From Vreelandella piezotolerans (GTDB taxonomy: Bacteria > Pseudomonadota > Gammaproteobacteria > Pseudomonadales > Halomonadaceae), in assembly GCF_012427705.1 (NCBI RefSeq), contig NZ_CP048602.1, positions 1,488,001 to 1,552,000 of the forward strand: 64,000 nt of DNA, in the 5' to 3' direction. Every line of letters starts with the position of its first letter. Positions within the stretch are counted from its first letter, which is position 1. The position numbers and the translations under genes were made by a program. The notes under the pieces were generated by a model. The model was not told the DNA's origin. It made no database searches and worked only from the letters and a program-made list of their open reading frames with translations. Positions 37,628 through 47,322 of the stretch are shown piece by piece.

Positions 37628-39109
37628 ATGACGTTAGCGGATTTCGAGCCCCAGCGACCGGCGATGCATTTTGCCCCGCCGATGGGATGGATGAATGACC
37701 CCAACGGGCTGGTGTTTTTCGAGGGCGAGTACCATCTGTTTTATCAGTACCACCCGTTCAGCACCGTCTGGGGGCCGATGCACTGGGGGCATGCGGTCAG
37801 TCGCGACCTGTGCCACTGGCAGCATTTGCCCATCGCGCTGGCGCCCAACGAAGACGGCACCTGCTTTTCGGGGAGCGCCGTGGTGGATGAGCACGATGTG
37901 ACGGGGCTGTTCGAGGGCCAGCCGGGGCTCCTGGCGTTTTACACCTGCCATAAGGTGCTCTCCGGTGACCCGGAGGATTACCAGCAGTCCCAGTGCCTGG
38001 CGTACAGCCGTGACAAGGGCCGTACCTGGCAGCGCTACGCGGGTAATCCGGTTCTGCCGCCGCCTGGGTTTAAAGACGTCCGCGACCCTAAAGTCGTTTG
38101 GCATGGACCTAGCCAGCGCTGGGTAATGGCGCTGGCCTGTGGGCAGGCGATTCACTTCTATACCTCCCACGACCTATTGGCGTGGCAGTTCGCCAGCGCC
38201 TTTGGCGAAGGCGAGGGCGCTCACACCCAGCACCCCTGGGAGTGCCCGGACCTGTTCGAGCTGCCGGTGGACGGCGCAGGACCGAATGAGCCCGCCACCC
38301 GCTGGGTGCTGGTGGTGGGCATTGGCGCCACGCCGGATAACCCGTTTGGCTCGTTGACCCAGTACTTCATCGGCGCGTTCGACGGCCAGCGTTTCACCAA
38401 TGACAACACTGCCGACGTCGTGCTGATGATGGACGAAGGTCGGGATTTCTACGCGGTGCAGAGCTGGTCGAATACCCCCGGGCGGCAGCTTGCGCTGGCG
38501 TGGTTGAACAACTGGCAGTACGCCAACCAGGCTCCCGAAACGGGCTGGCGGGGCACCATGAGCCTGCCGCGAGAGCTGACACTGCGCGCGACTTCCCGTG
38601 GGGTGCGGTTACGACAGCGCTTTGCTCGCGAAGCAGGGCAAGTGCTGAGCGCCCCTTGTCATCTATCGCCGCGCACGCTTCAAACGGCCGGGGAGCACTG
38701 CATTGTCGTGCCCGACGGGGAGGTCATTCACGGTCAGCTGACGCTGGTGCTCGAAGCGGGCACGAGGCTGGCGCTGTCGCTGCAGCAGGGGAGTCAGCAG
38801 CGGCTGTGGCTGACCGCAAGCGATGCCGAAACGTTACTTCACTACGAGCGGCAGGGACGTATTGGGCAGGCCGCGTTCGACGAATACTTTGCCTGCGACC
38901 ACGCGGCGGGCAGCGTCGATGGGTTAACGGTGACGGTAACGTGGTGGTGCGATCACGGCACGCTGGAAATGTTGGTCGACGGGGCCACCGAACAGCGCAG
39001 CATCACTCAGGTTAGCTTTGTCGATCATCGCCGTCAGCCGGTGACGTTGGACGTCGTCAGCGGGCGGGTGGAAGTGGCGGAAGGGGTCATCCAAAGCGTC
39101 GTCGAGTAG
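37628..39109 (+). CDS. GH32 sucrose(-6-phosphate) hydrolase / beta-fructofuranosidase
   Basis: A 493-aa GH32 enzyme that cleaves sucrose or sucrose-6-phosphate to fructose and glucose or its 6-phosphate. Catalytic segments are WMNDPNG with nucleophile Asp24, VRDPKV with Asp153, and WECPDLF with acid/base Glu205; a beta-sandwich domain fills the last third. There is no signal peptide, so the substrate must be imported. With no sucrose PTS in the window, free sucrose taken up by the ScrY-like porin and the agl importer is the likelier substrate; the shared operator supports this. A fructokinase and glucokinase lie just downstream on the other strand to phosphorylate both products. Confidence 0.92.
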   Translation: MTLADFEPQRPAMHFAPPMGWMNDPNGLVFFEGEYHLFYQYHPFSTVWGPMHWGHAVSRDLCHWQHLPIALAPNEDGTCFSGSAVVDEHDVTGLFEGQPGLLAFYTCHKVLSGDPEDYQQSQCLAYSRDKGRTWQRYAGNPVLPPPGFKDVRDPKVVWHGPSQRWVMALACGQAIHFYTSHDLLAWQFASAFGEGEGAHTQHPWECPDLFELPVDGAGPNEPATRWVLVVGIGATPDNPFGSLTQYFIGAFDGQRFTNDNTADVVLMMDEGRDFYAVQSWSNTPGRQLALAWLNNWQYANQAPETGWRGTMSLPRELTLRATSRGVRLRQRFAREAGQVLSAPCHLSPRTLQTAGEHCIVVPDGEVIHGQLTLVLEAGTRLALSLQQGSQQRLWLTASDAETLLHYERQGRIGQAAFDEYFACDHAAGSVDGLTVTVTWWCDHGTLEMLVDGATEQRSITQVSFVDHRRQPVTLDVVSGRVEVAEGVIQSVVE

Positions 39110-39130
39110 CGGCCTCGACGACGCTGAGTG

Positions 39131-40096
39131 CTAGCCTGCCGAGCCGCGCAGGGCTTCGATATCGGTGTGGGTGGGCAGGGCGGCATACGCGCCGGGGCGG
39201 GTGACCGCGTGGGCACCGCAGCGGCAGGCAATGTCCACCGCGCGGGTGAGAAACGCGCTGTCCTGATGCCAGTTCTCACTGATGCCGTAGCGGGAAAGCT
39301 CGGCCAGTAAGCCGCCAATGAAGGCATCGCCACCGGCGGTGGTGTCGACGGCCGTCACGCTGGGTGGCGTCACGGTTTGGTCGATACCGACGCCTTTGAG
39401 CGCGACATCGTTGGGTCCATCGGTGACGACGACCACTTTGACACCTGCTGCCATGCGCTCGGCTAACCACGCCTCTGGTGGATGGTCGCCACGCAGGTAG
39501 TCCAGCTCTTCGAGAGAGACTTTGACCAACTCGGCGCTATCGACCAGCTCGGTGACCAGCCAAGGATCTGCCGCACCCTCTGCCCACAGGTTGTGGCGCA
39601 GGTTGGCATCCACGCTTACCAGACAGCCTGCACGCTTGGCCATGGCGGCAATCGCGAGGGTGGTCTCGGCAATGTTGGGGTCGGTCAGGCTGTTGCTGCA
39701 TAGGTGCACGATGGCGGGCTGCTCGAACACGCCGTGGGGCAGATGCTCCAGGCGGTAGAGCAGGTCCGCTGCTGGCGGGCGGTAGAAGTCGAAGGTGCGT
39801 TCGCCGCTGGCGTCGCGAGAGACGAAGGCTAGCGCCGTGCGCGCCTCTTGGGTGAGCACGACCCCCTGGGTATCCACGCCGTGGCTTTTCAGCTCACGAA
39901 TGAGAAAGTGCCCAAAGGTATCGTCACCGACCATGCCCAAAAACTGGCTGGGTACGTTGAGGCGCGCGCAGGCCACTGCGACGTTGGCGGGCGCGCCGCC
40001 CGCGTAGGGGGTAAAGGTTTCCGGCCCCGTGTCATCGCCCAATCGGCTCGAGAGCATGTCGATCAAGGCTTCACCGAAAGCAATCACCGGCGTCAT
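39131..40096 (-). CDS. PfkB-family fructokinase
   Basis: A 321-aa sugar kinase, probably fructokinase, that phosphorylates free fructose released from sucrose. PfkB signatures are GGAPANVAVACARLNVPSQF (about residues 33-52) and, near the C-terminus, DTTAGGDAFIGGLLAEL with catalytic Asp (GAGD is AGGD here). It also has the VSVDANLRHNLW segment. It converges with the GH32 gene (21 bp gap) and is the last gene of the edd-glk-AKR-kinase run. Related family members act on 2-keto-3-deoxygluconate or other sugars, but position beside sucrose hydrolase favours fructose. Confidence 0.85.
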   Translation of the reverse strand: MTPVIAFGEALIDMLSSRLGDDTGPETFTPYAGGAPANVAVACARLNVPSQFLGMVGDDTFGHFLIRELKSHGVDTQGVVLTQEARTALAFVSRDASGERTFDFYRPPAADLLYRLEHLPHGVFEQPAIVHLCSNSLTDPNIAETTLAIAAMAKRAGCLVSVDANLRHNLWAEGAADPWLVTELVDSAELVKVSLEELDYLRGDHPPEAWLAERMAAGVKVVVVTDGPNDVALKGVGIDQTVTPPSVTAVDTTAGGDAFIGGLLAELSRYGISENWHQDSAFLTRAVDIACRCGAHAVTRPGAYAALPTHTDIEALRGSAG

Positions 40097-40149
40097 AGGT
40101 CGTTCCTTGTCATTATTGGCATTGATGTTGAGTGGGCGCGCTAGCGAGC

Positions 40150-41031
40150 CTAAGCGACGCAGTGGCCGCGGCCGGCCTCCAGCAGTTCATACCAGGCGTC
40201 TCTGGGCAGCGTTTCCGGGCCGTTCAGCATATTGGCAATACGCTCCGGTTTCACGCTGCCCACCACCGGTGCCGGGCGGCCGGGCAGGGTGCGCAGCCAG
40301 GCCAGCGCCAACGCGCCGGGCGTACCGTTCAGCTCGCCTGCCAAACGGTTCAGCACGCGGCTGACCTCGCCCTGCATCAGTTGGCCGCCCGCCAGCGGCG
40401 ACCACGCCATGGGCGCCTGGTCATCGGCGTTCAGGTCGTCGAAGCTGCCGTCGAACAGCGGCGCGCTATGGGCAATCGAAAGCTCGATCTGGTTGGCGCG
40501 TAGCGGGTGGTGCATATGGCGTTGCAGTCGGCGCCACTGACTGGGCAGATGGTTGGAAATCCCCGCCGCGCCGATTTTGCCCGCCTCGATGGCGTCATCC
40601 AGCGCACGGCCTGTCGCGGCGGCGTCCATCAACAGGTCCGGGCGGTGAATTAGAAAGTGATCCAGACGCTCGACACCCAAGCGGCCCAGCGCATCGTCAA
40701 TGGCGCGGCCAAGGTAGTCCGGGCTGGCATTGTAGTGCTTGACCTTACCGGAGCCTGGAGCCGGATTGTCGTTGGCGATGCTGGCCTTGGTCACCACATT
40801 CAGCCGCTTGGCCAGCGCCGGGCGGGCGCGCAGGGCTTGGCCAAACAGCATTTCGCAGGCGCCATTGCCGTAGATGTCGGCATGGTCGAACCAGTGTAAC
40901 CCTTGCTCTAGACTAGCTTCGATCCAGTCGGCCAACTGGCTCGCTTGGTGCATCTCTTGCGCTTCATGCAGGCGCATCATGCCGAGTACAAAAGGCACGT
41001 CAAACGTAACGGCAGCCATGGTGTTTTCCAT
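40150..41031 (-). CDS. Aldo/keto reductase family oxidoreductase (YdhF-like)
   Basis: A 293-aa NADPH-dependent TIM-barrel oxidoreductase. Signature segments are GLHWFDHADIYGNGACEMLFGQAL (about residues 37-60; catalytic Asp and Tyr), LDHFLIHRPDLLMD (catalytic His) and IGAAGISNHLPSQW, with the C-terminal LRTLPGRPAPVVGSVKPERI cofactor site. The pattern is that of the E. coli YdhF group. It lies between glk and fructokinase in one minus-strand run, so it may reduce a sugar or a sugar-derived aldehyde; the substrate is unknown. A second ATG at 41019 has the better ribosome site (GGAA) and may be the true start. Confidence 0.88.
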   Translation of the reverse strand: MENTMAAVTFDVPFVLGMMRLHEAQEMHQASQLADWIEASLEQGLHWFDHADIYGNGACEMLFGQALRARPALAKRLNVVTKASIANDNPAPGSGKVKHYNASPDYLGRAIDDALGRLGVERLDHFLIHRPDLLMDAAATGRALDDAIEAGKIGAAGISNHLPSQWRRLQRHMHHPLRANQIELSIAHSAPLFDGSFDDLNADDQAPMAWSPLAGGQLMQGEVSRVLNRLAGELNGTPGALALAWLRTLPGRPAPVVGSVKPERIANMLNGPETLPRDAWYELLEAGRGHCVA

Positions 41032-41034
41032 TCG

Positions 41035-42000
41035 TTAAAAGACTTCTTCGTTATGCAGCGCTTCGGCGGCCCCTAACAGGCCGGTCCATGGATGTGTCAC
41101 GATCCACACCGGAATATCGGCGTTATACCCGCCCATCCGCCCTTTGTTGACGAAGCTTGCGCGCAGCTCGCACTTAGGCAGCCAGTCCAACAGGCGGGGC
41201 AGAATGCCGCCGCAGAGGTAAACGCCGCCTCGGGCACCCATGGTGAGGGTGGCATCGCCGCATACGTCACCGAGAATCTTCAAAAAGCGCAGCAGCGTGG
41301 CGGTGGCGATGGCATCGCCCTGGTTGGCCGCCTGGGTCACCTCGGCAGGCGTCTCGCAGCGAGGCGCTTGGCCTTCCAGGGTGCAGTGCGCTTGGTACAG
41401 CTCAAGCAGCCCCTGACCACATAAAATGCGTTCGACGCTCACCCGCTGGTGGCGCTTTAAAAATACATCCAGCAGTGCGCGCTCGGTGGCGTCAGTGGGG
41501 GCAAAGGTGACGTGGCCGCCCTCGGTGGGTAGCGGAATCCAGGCGTGCTGGCCGGGGAACACGCCGGCCACGCCCAGCCCCGTCCCGGGGCCGATGACCA
41601 AGCGGGTCGAGTGCGACTGCGCCGTCCCCGACTGAACTTCGACGAGATCGTCTTTACCCACATGGGGCACGCCCAGCGCCTGGGCGGTGAAGTCATTGAT
41701 GACCTTGAACAGCGACAAATTCAGCGCCTGCCGAACGTCGCTTTTCATGAAATCCCAATGGTTGTTGGTCATTTTCACTCGCTCGGCATGTACCGGGCAG
41801 GCGAACGCTAGGCAGGCTTCTTTGGGCGCGTTCTCGCCCGTGGCGCCTACCCGAGCGAGGTAGTCTTGAATCGCCTCGATCACGCCGGGGTAATCGGCGC
41901 AGGGCAGGTTAAGAATGTCGTGGGGCGTGACCTCGCCCGGCGTGACCAGCGCCAAGCGAGCATTCGTGCCGCCAATGTCCCCGATGAGTGCCGGTCGCAT
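41035..42000 (-). CDS. glk: Glucokinase
   Basis: A 321-aa ROK-unrelated, Glk-family kinase that makes glucose-6-phosphate from glucose and ATP. The phosphate-1 motif is LIGDIGGTNARLALV (residues 5-19), the active-site Asp lies in FKVINDFTAQALGVPHV, the second ATP loop is LVIGPGTGLGVAGVFP, and ALLDVFLKRHQRVSVERILCGQGL follows. Length equals E. coli Glk (321 aa). Its start overlaps the edd stop (TGATG). It feeds glucose freed by the two GH13 enzymes and the GH32 enzyme into the zwf route. Confidence 0.96.
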   Translation of the reverse strand: MRPALIGDIGGTNARLALVTPGEVTPHDILNLPCADYPGVIEAIQDYLARVGATGENAPKEACLAFACPVHAERVKMTNNHWDFMKSDVRQALNLSLFKVINDFTAQALGVPHVGKDDLVEVQSGTAQSHSTRLVIGPGTGLGVAGVFPGQHAWIPLPTEGGHVTFAPTDATERALLDVFLKRHQRVSVERILCGQGLLELYQAHCTLEGQAPRCETPAEVTQAANQGDAIATATLLRFLKILGDVCGDATLTMGARGGVYLCGGILPRLLDWLPKCELRASFVNKGRMGGYNADIPVWIVTHPWTGLLGAAEALHNEEVF

Positions 42001-43889
42001 CAGGCGTCCTCTTGAAAAATCTGACCTTCTTGACGAGCGAGATCGTCGGCTTCGAAGCCGCCCAGGGAGCCTGCACCCTCTTCACCGCGCATGGCGAGGT
42101 GGCGGAAGCCCGAGAACAGCTCGCGGCCCAGGCCCACATGGTAGTGGTCCAAATTGGCGACAACGAGCTCACGCTCGGCCCAGGTGGCGGCGTCTACCTT
42201 GGCTTCCAGCGTACCGGCGTTGGCATCCAGGCGCACCACGTCGCCATCGCGCAGCTTGGCCAGCGGGCCGCCGTCGAGCGCTTCCGGGCTCATGTGGATA
42301 GAGGCGGGCACTTTGCCCGAGGCGCCGGACATGCGGCCATCGGTGACGAGGGCTACCTTGAAGCCGCGATCCTGGAGTACGCCCAGGAACGGTGTCAGTT
42401 TGTGCAGCTCGGGCATGCCGTTGGCTTTGGGACCTTGGAAACGCACGACGACGATCACGTCGCGGTCCAGCTCGCCCGACTCGAACGCCGCTTTCATCTC
42501 GTTCTGGTCTTCGAAGATCTTCACCGGCGCTTCGATGATGCGGTGCTCCTCGGCAACGGCCGAGACTTTGATGACGCCACGGCCCAGGTTGCCTTTCATC
42601 ACGGTCAGGCCGCCGGTGGGGGCGAAGGGCGTGGCCACAGGGCGCAGCACGTCTTCGTCCAGGCTCTTCTCCGGGCCTTCGCGCCAGACCACTTTGCCAT
42701 CTTCCAGGAAGGGCTCTTGGGTGTAAGCGGTCAGGTCGGTGCCAAACACGGTGGGAATGTCACCGTGGAGCAGGCCCGCGCCCAACAACTCGCGGAACAG
42801 GTAGCTCATGCCGCCCGCTGCCTGGAAGTGGTTGATGTCTGCTTGGCCGTTCGGGTACACCTTCATCAGGCTGGGGGTGACCGCTGACAGGTCGGTGAAG
42901 TCATCCCAGTTCAGCGTAATGCCTGCCGCGGCCGCCATGGCAATCAGGTGCATGGTATGGTTGGTCGAACCACCGGAGGCCAGCAGGCCGACCACGGCGT
43001 TGACGATGGCGCGCTCGTCGATCTGCTTATAGAACGGGCGGTACTCGCCGCCGGGTTCGGTGTTGCGAATGGCCTGCTCGGTGGCGTAGCGGGTCAGCGC
43101 TTCGCGCATCTCGGTGCCTGGGTTGACGAACGAGGTACCCGGCAGGTGCAGGCCCATCACTTCCATCATCAGCTGATTGGAGTTGGCGGTGCCGTAGAAG
43201 GTGCAGGTGCCGGGGCTGTGGTAGGAGTCGGACTCCGCTTGCAGCAGCTCTTCGCGGCCTACTTTGCCTTCGGCGTAGAGCTGGCGAATGCGCGCTTTCT
43301 CTTTGTTCGGCAAGCCGCTCGGCATTGGGCCTGCGGGGACGAACATGGCGGGAAGGTGACCGAAACGGGCCGCGCCGATAAACAGGCCCGGTACGATTTT
43401 ATCGCACACGCCGAGGTAAAGCGCGGCATCGAACATGTTGTGCGACAGGCCCACGGCGGTGGCCATGGCAATCACATCGCGGGAGAATAGCGACAGCTCC
43501 ATGCCCGGCTGGCCTTGGGTCACACCATCGCACATGGCGGGGACGCCGCCGGCAAACTGCGCAGTAGAGCCCATCGCACGGGCAGCCGCTTTGATGGTTT
43601 CCGGGAAGGTTTCGAACGGCTGGTGGGCGGAGAGCATATCGTTGTAGGCAGAAATGATCCCTAGGTTGGCGCTGTTCATCAGCTTCAGGGAGTTTTTTTC
43701 CTGCACGCTGCAGGCAGCGAAACCGTGGGCGAGGTTGCCGCAAGAGAGTTCGGCGCGGTGCACGCCGCGTTTGTGCTGGTCGGCCATGCGGCGCTCGTAC
43801 AGGGCGCGTCGCTCGGCAGAGCGCTCACGAATGCGTTGGGTCACCTCGGCAACCGTAGGATGGAGTGTAGCGGATGTTGAACCAGGCAT
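42000..43889 (-). CDS. edd: 6-phosphogluconate dehydratase
   Basis: A 629-aa IlvD/Edd-family iron-sulfur enzyme that converts 6-phosphogluconate to KDPG. Marks are [16 protein letters not shown], the [21 protein letters not shown] cluster-Cys segment (about residues 145-165), [19 protein letters not shown], and [26 protein letters not shown]; near the C-terminus [15 protein letters not shown]. Somewhat longer than E. coli Edd (603 aa). An AGAGGT site precedes the ATG. It heads the run edd-glk-AKR-fructokinase, with two HexR-like boxes upstream. Confidence 0.97.
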   Translation of the reverse strand: MPGSTSATLHPTVAEVTQRIRERSAERRALYERRMADQHKRGVHRAELSCGNLAHGFAACSVQEKNSLKLMNSANLGIISAYNDMLSAHQPFETFPETIKAAARAMGSTAQFAGGVPAMCDGVTQGQPGMELSLFSRDVIAMATAVGLSHNMFDAALYLGVCDKIVPGLFIGAARFGHLPAMFVPAGPMPSGLPNKEKARIRQLYAEGKVGREELLQAESDSYHSPGTCTFYGTANSNQLMMEVMGLHLPGTSFVNPGTEMREALTRYATEQAIRNTEPGGEYRPFYKQIDERAIVNAVVGLLASGGSTNHTMHLIAMAAAAGITLNWDDFTDLSAVTPSLMKVYPNGQADINHFQAAGGMSYLFRELLGAGLLHGDIPTVFGTDLTAYTQEPFLEDGKVVWREGPEKSLDEDVLRPVATPFAPTGGLTVMKGNLGRGVIKVSAVAEEHRIIEAPVKIFEDQNEMKAAFESGELDRDVIVVVRFQGPKANGMPELHKLTPFLGVLQDRGFKVALVTDGRMSGASGKVPASIHMSPEALDGGPLAKLRDGDVVRLDANAGTLEAKVDAATWAERELVVANLDHYHVGLGRELFSGFRHLAMRGEEGAGSLGGFEADDLARQEGQIFQEDA

Positions 43890-43926
43890 AGAGACCTCTG
43901 CATGTGTCGAGACGGTGAGTCGAACT

Positions 43927-43941
43927 TGTAGTTATTTTACA
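43927..43941. promoter_or_regulatory. HexR-like box before edd (proximal)
   Basis: TGTAGTTATTTTACA has the TGTA-N7-TACA architecture of the HexR operator and lies 38 bp upstream of edd. Confidence 0.7.
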
Positions 43942-44000
43942 TCTTATGGCGTCGATATAAGAGACTTTACGGCAATAAAATCGCTATTTATAGCTTAAGT

Positions 44001-44015
44001 TGTAGTTTTATTACT
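44001..44015. promoter_or_regulatory. HexR-like box before edd (distal)
   Basis: TGTAGTTTTATTACT matches the same pattern except for the last base. It lies 74 bp from the proximal box, seven helical turns, in the 276-bp divergent edd/cobT gap. Confidence 0.6.
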
Positions 44016-44165
44016 CTGATGAGTGACGACCATCACCGTTGAAGATGATGCTTTGATGAATGATGGATAAAAGTGGCTTGCAAGCGCCTGTTTCATGGTT
44101 AAAGCGCAAGTATAGCAGCCCTGGTTTTGCTACCATTTTGCGCCACCTGCCTGTGGAGAATTGTG

Positions 44166-45242
44166 ATGGACAACGAGCCGACCGCTGAACAGCGACTTCA
44201 GTCACTTCTGGCGCGCATTCGCGCCGTAGATAACGCCGAGGGTGAGCGTACCCGCGCGTATCTCGACACGCTGACTAAACCTCCCGGCAGTTTAGGCAGG
44301 CTCGAAACGCTCGCCATTCAGTTGAGTGCCATTACCGGACAGCGCACACCGCTCGTCTCTCCGCCTGGTGTTGCCGTGTTTGCCGCCGACCACGGCGTGG
44401 CCGACGAGGGCGTCTCGGCGTTTCCCCAGGAAGTGACCGCTCAAATGGTGGCGAATTTCGCCCAGGGAGGCGCGGCCATCAATGTCTTCGCGCGCCAAAT
44501 AGGCGCTCAGGTCGACGTGGTCGATGTGGGGGTGGCGTCACCGCTTGCCCTGCCCAGCGTGGTCGATGCCAAGGTGCGCGCCGGTACGGCGAACATGGTG
44601 CGGGAAGACGCGATGAGCCAGGGAGAAGCCCAGCGCGCCATCGGCGTAGGTGCCGACACGGTAGAGCGCTTGGCGGGCCAGGGCGCGAAGAGCGTCATCG
44701 TCGGTGAAATGGGCATTGCCAACACCACCGCGAGCAGCGCCATGCTCGCGGCACTTACCCAGGTGCCGGTGGCGACGGTGGTCGGCGCGGGGACCGGGAT
44801 AAGCAGTGCCCAGCAGGCGCATAAAGTGGCGGTGATCGAGCAGGCGCTACGCGCCCGCCAAGCCCACGCCGACGATCCGTTAGACGTACTCAGCAAACTC
44901 GGCGGGCTGGAGATGGCCGCCATGACGGGCGCCTATTTGGCCGCAGCCGCCCACCGGCTACCCGCCATCGTCGATGGTTTCATCGCCACCGTCGCTGCGT
45001 TAACGGCGTGTCGCCTTTGCCCCGAGGCGCGCGGCTATCTCATTTTTGGTCATCGCTCCGAAGAGCCGGGCCATGCCACGGCGCTGGCGGCTCTCGACGC
45101 CGAGCCGCTTCTGGCACTGGGTATGCGCTTGGGGGAAGGCAGCGGCGCTGCGCTGGCGTTCCCGCTCATACAGGCCGCCGCCTCGATGCTCAGCGACATG
45201 GCCACCTTTGATAAGGCGGGCGTGAGCAGCAGCGGAGTATGA
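44166..45242 (+). CDS. cobT: Nicotinate-nucleotide--dimethylbenzimidazole phosphoribosyltransferase
   Basis: A 358-aa enzyme that activates dimethylbenzimidazole to alpha-ribazole phosphate for the lower ligand of cobalamin. The start is the ATG at 44166 after GGAGAA; an upstream in-frame start at 44127 has no support. Motifs are LTKPPGSLGRLETLAIQL (residues 34-51), FAADHGVADEGVSAFPQEVT, GEMGIANTTASSAMLAAL and GAGTGISS. Length equals that of Salmonella CobT (356 aa). It starts a chain of overlapping cobalamin genes; no riboswitch was found before it. Confidence 0.96.
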   Translation: MDNEPTAEQRLQSLLARIRAVDNAEGERTRAYLDTLTKPPGSLGRLETLAIQLSAITGQRTPLVSPPGVAVFAADHGVADEGVSAFPQEVTAQMVANFAQGGAAINVFARQIGAQVDVVDVGVASPLALPSVVDAKVRAGTANMVREDAMSQGEAQRAIGVGADTVERLAGQGAKSVIVGEMGIANTTASSAMLAALTQVPVATVVGAGTGISSAQQAHKVAVIEQALRARQAHADDPLDVLSKLGGLEMAAMTGAYLAAAAHRLPAIVDGFIATVAALTACRLCPEARGYLIFGHRSEEPGHATALAALDAEPLLALGMRLGEGSGAALAFPLIQAAASMLSDMATFDKAGVSSSGV

Positions 45243-46234
45243 GCCCGCTTAGCAGTTGGCTGTCCGCCTCGGTGGCGCTGGTCGCGCTGGCCATCGTCGT
45301 CGATCTCATCGTGGGCGACCCGCGCGTGCTGCCGCATCCGGTGGTGATCATCGGTCGGGGCATCAGCGCGCTAGAACGGCGCTGGAACCGAGGCAGTGCC
45401 CAGCGTCGCCGTGCCATGGGCTTTTTACTGACGGCGGTGATCGTCCTGGGAACGTTCACTGCCACTTGGCTGGTGTTGGTACTGCTGACTCAGCTTCACC
45501 CCTGGCTAGGCCTCGCCGCCGAGCTTTGGCTGCTCGCCACCACGCTGGCCATCAAAGGGCTCGCCGAGGCCGGAAACGCCATTGCCCAACCGCTCGCCCG
45601 AGGGGATCTGCCTACCGCTCGTCATGCGCTTTCGATGGTGGTCGGCCGCGATACCGATTCGCTCGATGAAGCCGAGATTACCCGGGGGGCGGTCGAGACC
45701 GTTGCCGAGAACACCGTGGATGGCATTACCTCGCCGCTGCTGTTTGCCGTCATCGGCGGCGCGCCCCTGGCGTTGGCGTACAAAGCGATCAACACCCTCG
45801 ATTCCATGGTGGGCTATCGCAACGAGCGCTACGCGGATTTCGGCTATGCGTCCGCCAAACTCGACGATTTCGCCAACTGGCTGCCTGCCCGGCTGACGAC
45901 TCTCTGTTTATGGCTAGCGGGCAGGGGATTGATAGGGCGAGGCGTCACCGTGTCAAATTGGCGGGGTGCGCTGGCCGCCACCTGCCGGGAAGCGCCGCGC
46001 CACCCCAGTCCCAACGCCGGGTGGCCGGAAGCGATGGTGGCGAATCTGCTGGGCGTGCAGCTGGGCGGCACGAATATGTATCAGGGTGTGGCCTCCCTCC
46101 GGGCAACGCTGGGAAGCGGGCAAATACCGCTCACCGTGGCGCATATTTCCATGACGTTACGGCTGATGCACGGCGGGTGGCTGCTGTTTTTCGCATTCCT
46201 CGTGCTCTTAGCGTTTCTCTGGGGGCTGCAATGA
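45239..46234 (+). CDS. cbiB: Adenosylcobinamide-phosphate synthase
   Basis: A 331-aa inner-membrane protein that attaches aminopropanol phosphate to adenosylcobyrate. It has four to five membrane segments (about residues 8-25, 55-80, 85-105, 290-310), and the family segments DLIVGDPRVLPHPVVIIGRGI, GRDTDSLDEAEITRGAVETVAENTVDGITSPL and KAINTLDSMVGYRNERYADFGYASAKLDD. The start overlaps the cobT stop (ATGA), and the stop overlaps the next gene likewise. Confidence 0.95.
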   Translation: MSPLSSWLSASVALVALAIVVDLIVGDPRVLPHPVVIIGRGISALERRWNRGSAQRRRAMGFLLTAVIVLGTFTATWLVLVLLTQLHPWLGLAAELWLLATTLAIKGLAEAGNAIAQPLARGDLPTARHALSMVVGRDTDSLDEAEITRGAVETVAENTVDGITSPLLFAVIGGAPLALAYKAINTLDSMVGYRNERYADFGYASAKLDDFANWLPARLTTLCLWLAGRGLIGRGVTVSNWRGALAATCREAPRHPSPNAGWPEAMVANLLGVQLGGTNMYQGVASLRATLGSGQIPLTVAHISMTLRLMHGGWLLFFAFLVLLAFLWGLQ

Positions 46235-47322
46235 CCACGGCTCCCTGGCCCGACCACGGCGGCGACGCAGCGGCGCTGCTCAAACGCTTTAGGTTACCTG
46301 CGGATCACTCGTTCGAGGACGTGAGCGCGAACCTCAACCCGCTGGGGCCGCCGCCCTGGGTGGCGGATTGGTTGGTTGAATGTATTAGTGGGTTAAGCCG
46401 CTACCCGGAACCCAGCTACCGCGCCGCGCGGCGTGCCATTGCCGAACACGAAGGCGTGGCGCCGGAGCAAGTACTGCTCACCAACGGCGGAGCAGACGCC
46501 ATTTTTTTGGCCGCTGCCCTTCATGCAGGCCAGCGCGGGCTGATCGTGACGCCAACCTTTGGCGAATATGCCAGAGCCTGTGCCGCGCATCGGTTAGTGG
46601 TAACGGAGCATGCCCTAGAGGCCCCCCGTTTCGGCCTACAAACGGCAGCGTTGGACGAGCCTGTCACACAGGCGGATGTGATCTTTCTCTGCCGCCCCAA
46701 CAATCCCACCGGCACGCTGGTCAACGCCGTGGAGATCGAGCGTTTGCTCTCGTGCATGCCCACCACGGCAACGCTCGCGGTGGATGAAGCGTTCATCGAT
46801 CTCGCCCTCGATGCCGAGCCGCTCACGCCGCTGTTGGCGCGCTACCCGCAGCTAATACTGCTGCGTTCCATGACCAAGTTTTACACCCTGCCCGGGCTGC
46901 GCCTGGGGTACGTGCTGGCGAGTGCCGAGCACGTTGCCGCCCTGGCATGCCATCAGCCGCCCTGGAGCGTCAATCATCTTGCCGCCGAGCTCGTTGCACC
47001 GCTGTTGGCGGATACGGCCTTTGCCCAGCGCACGCGGCAGTGGTTGGCGCGGGAACAGCCGCGTTTGGGCCAAGCGCTGACACACGCGGGGCTAGATGTC
47101 GTGCCCAGCCAAAGCTGCTTTTATCTGGTGCGGCCGGGACCAGCGTTGTGCCAGCGCGGGCTTTCCAGCGCGCTGCTGCTTGAACGCTTGCTGCATCACG
47201 GTATGCTGGCGCGACATACCTACAGCTTTGCAGCGCTCGACGGTGATTGGTTGCGGCTGGCAGTGCGCGATGGTTCGGCAAATGATCGATTGTTAAAGGT
47301 GTTACATGATTGTGTTCGTTAG
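46231..47322 (+). CDS. cobD: L-threonine-O-3-phosphate decarboxylase, CobD/CobC type
   Basis: A 363-aa PLP-dependent enzyme of the aminotransferase fold that makes (R)-1-amino-2-propanol phosphate from threonine phosphate. The start is the ATG at 46231 overlapping the cbiB stop; the same frame is open from 45910 only because it runs inside cbiB. Motifs are FEDVSANLNPLGPPPWV, EQVLLTNGGADAIFLAAAL, FLCRPNNPTGTLV, LAVDEAFIDL and the PLP lysine in RSMTKFYTLPGLRLGYVLA. The product is the substrate of CbiB. The stop overlaps cobU by 17 bp. Confidence 0.93.
   Translation: MTTAPWPDHGGDAAALLKRFRLPADHSFEDVSANLNPLGPPPWVADWLVECISGLSRYPEPSYRAARRAIAEHEGVAPEQVLLTNGGADAIFLAAALHAGQRGLIVTPTFGEYARACAAHRLVVTEHALEAPRFGLQTAALDEPVTQADVIFLCRPNNPTGTLVNAVEIERLLSCMPTTATLAVDEAFIDLALDAEPLTPLLARYPQLILLRSMTKFYTLPGLRLGYVLASAEHVAALACHQPPWSVNHLAAELVAPLLADTAFAQRTRQWLAREQPRLGQALTHAGLDVVPSQSCFYLVRPGPALCQRGLSSALLLERLLHHGMLARHTYSFAALDGDWLRLAVRDGSANDRLLKVLHDCVR

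Noticed and set aside
42000-42887. 299-aa plus-strand open frame opposite edd
   Set aside because: Antisense to a conserved dehydratase; composition typical of shadow frames.
43890-44165. Cobalamin riboswitch before cobT
   Set aside because: No B12 box or core GCCCCCGCAA-type segment is present; the gap holds HexR-like boxes instead.
45910-46230. N-terminal extension of the cobD frame inside cbiB
   Set aside because: The cbiB frame is clearly coding here; an ATG at 46231 overlapping the cbiB stop is the natural start.
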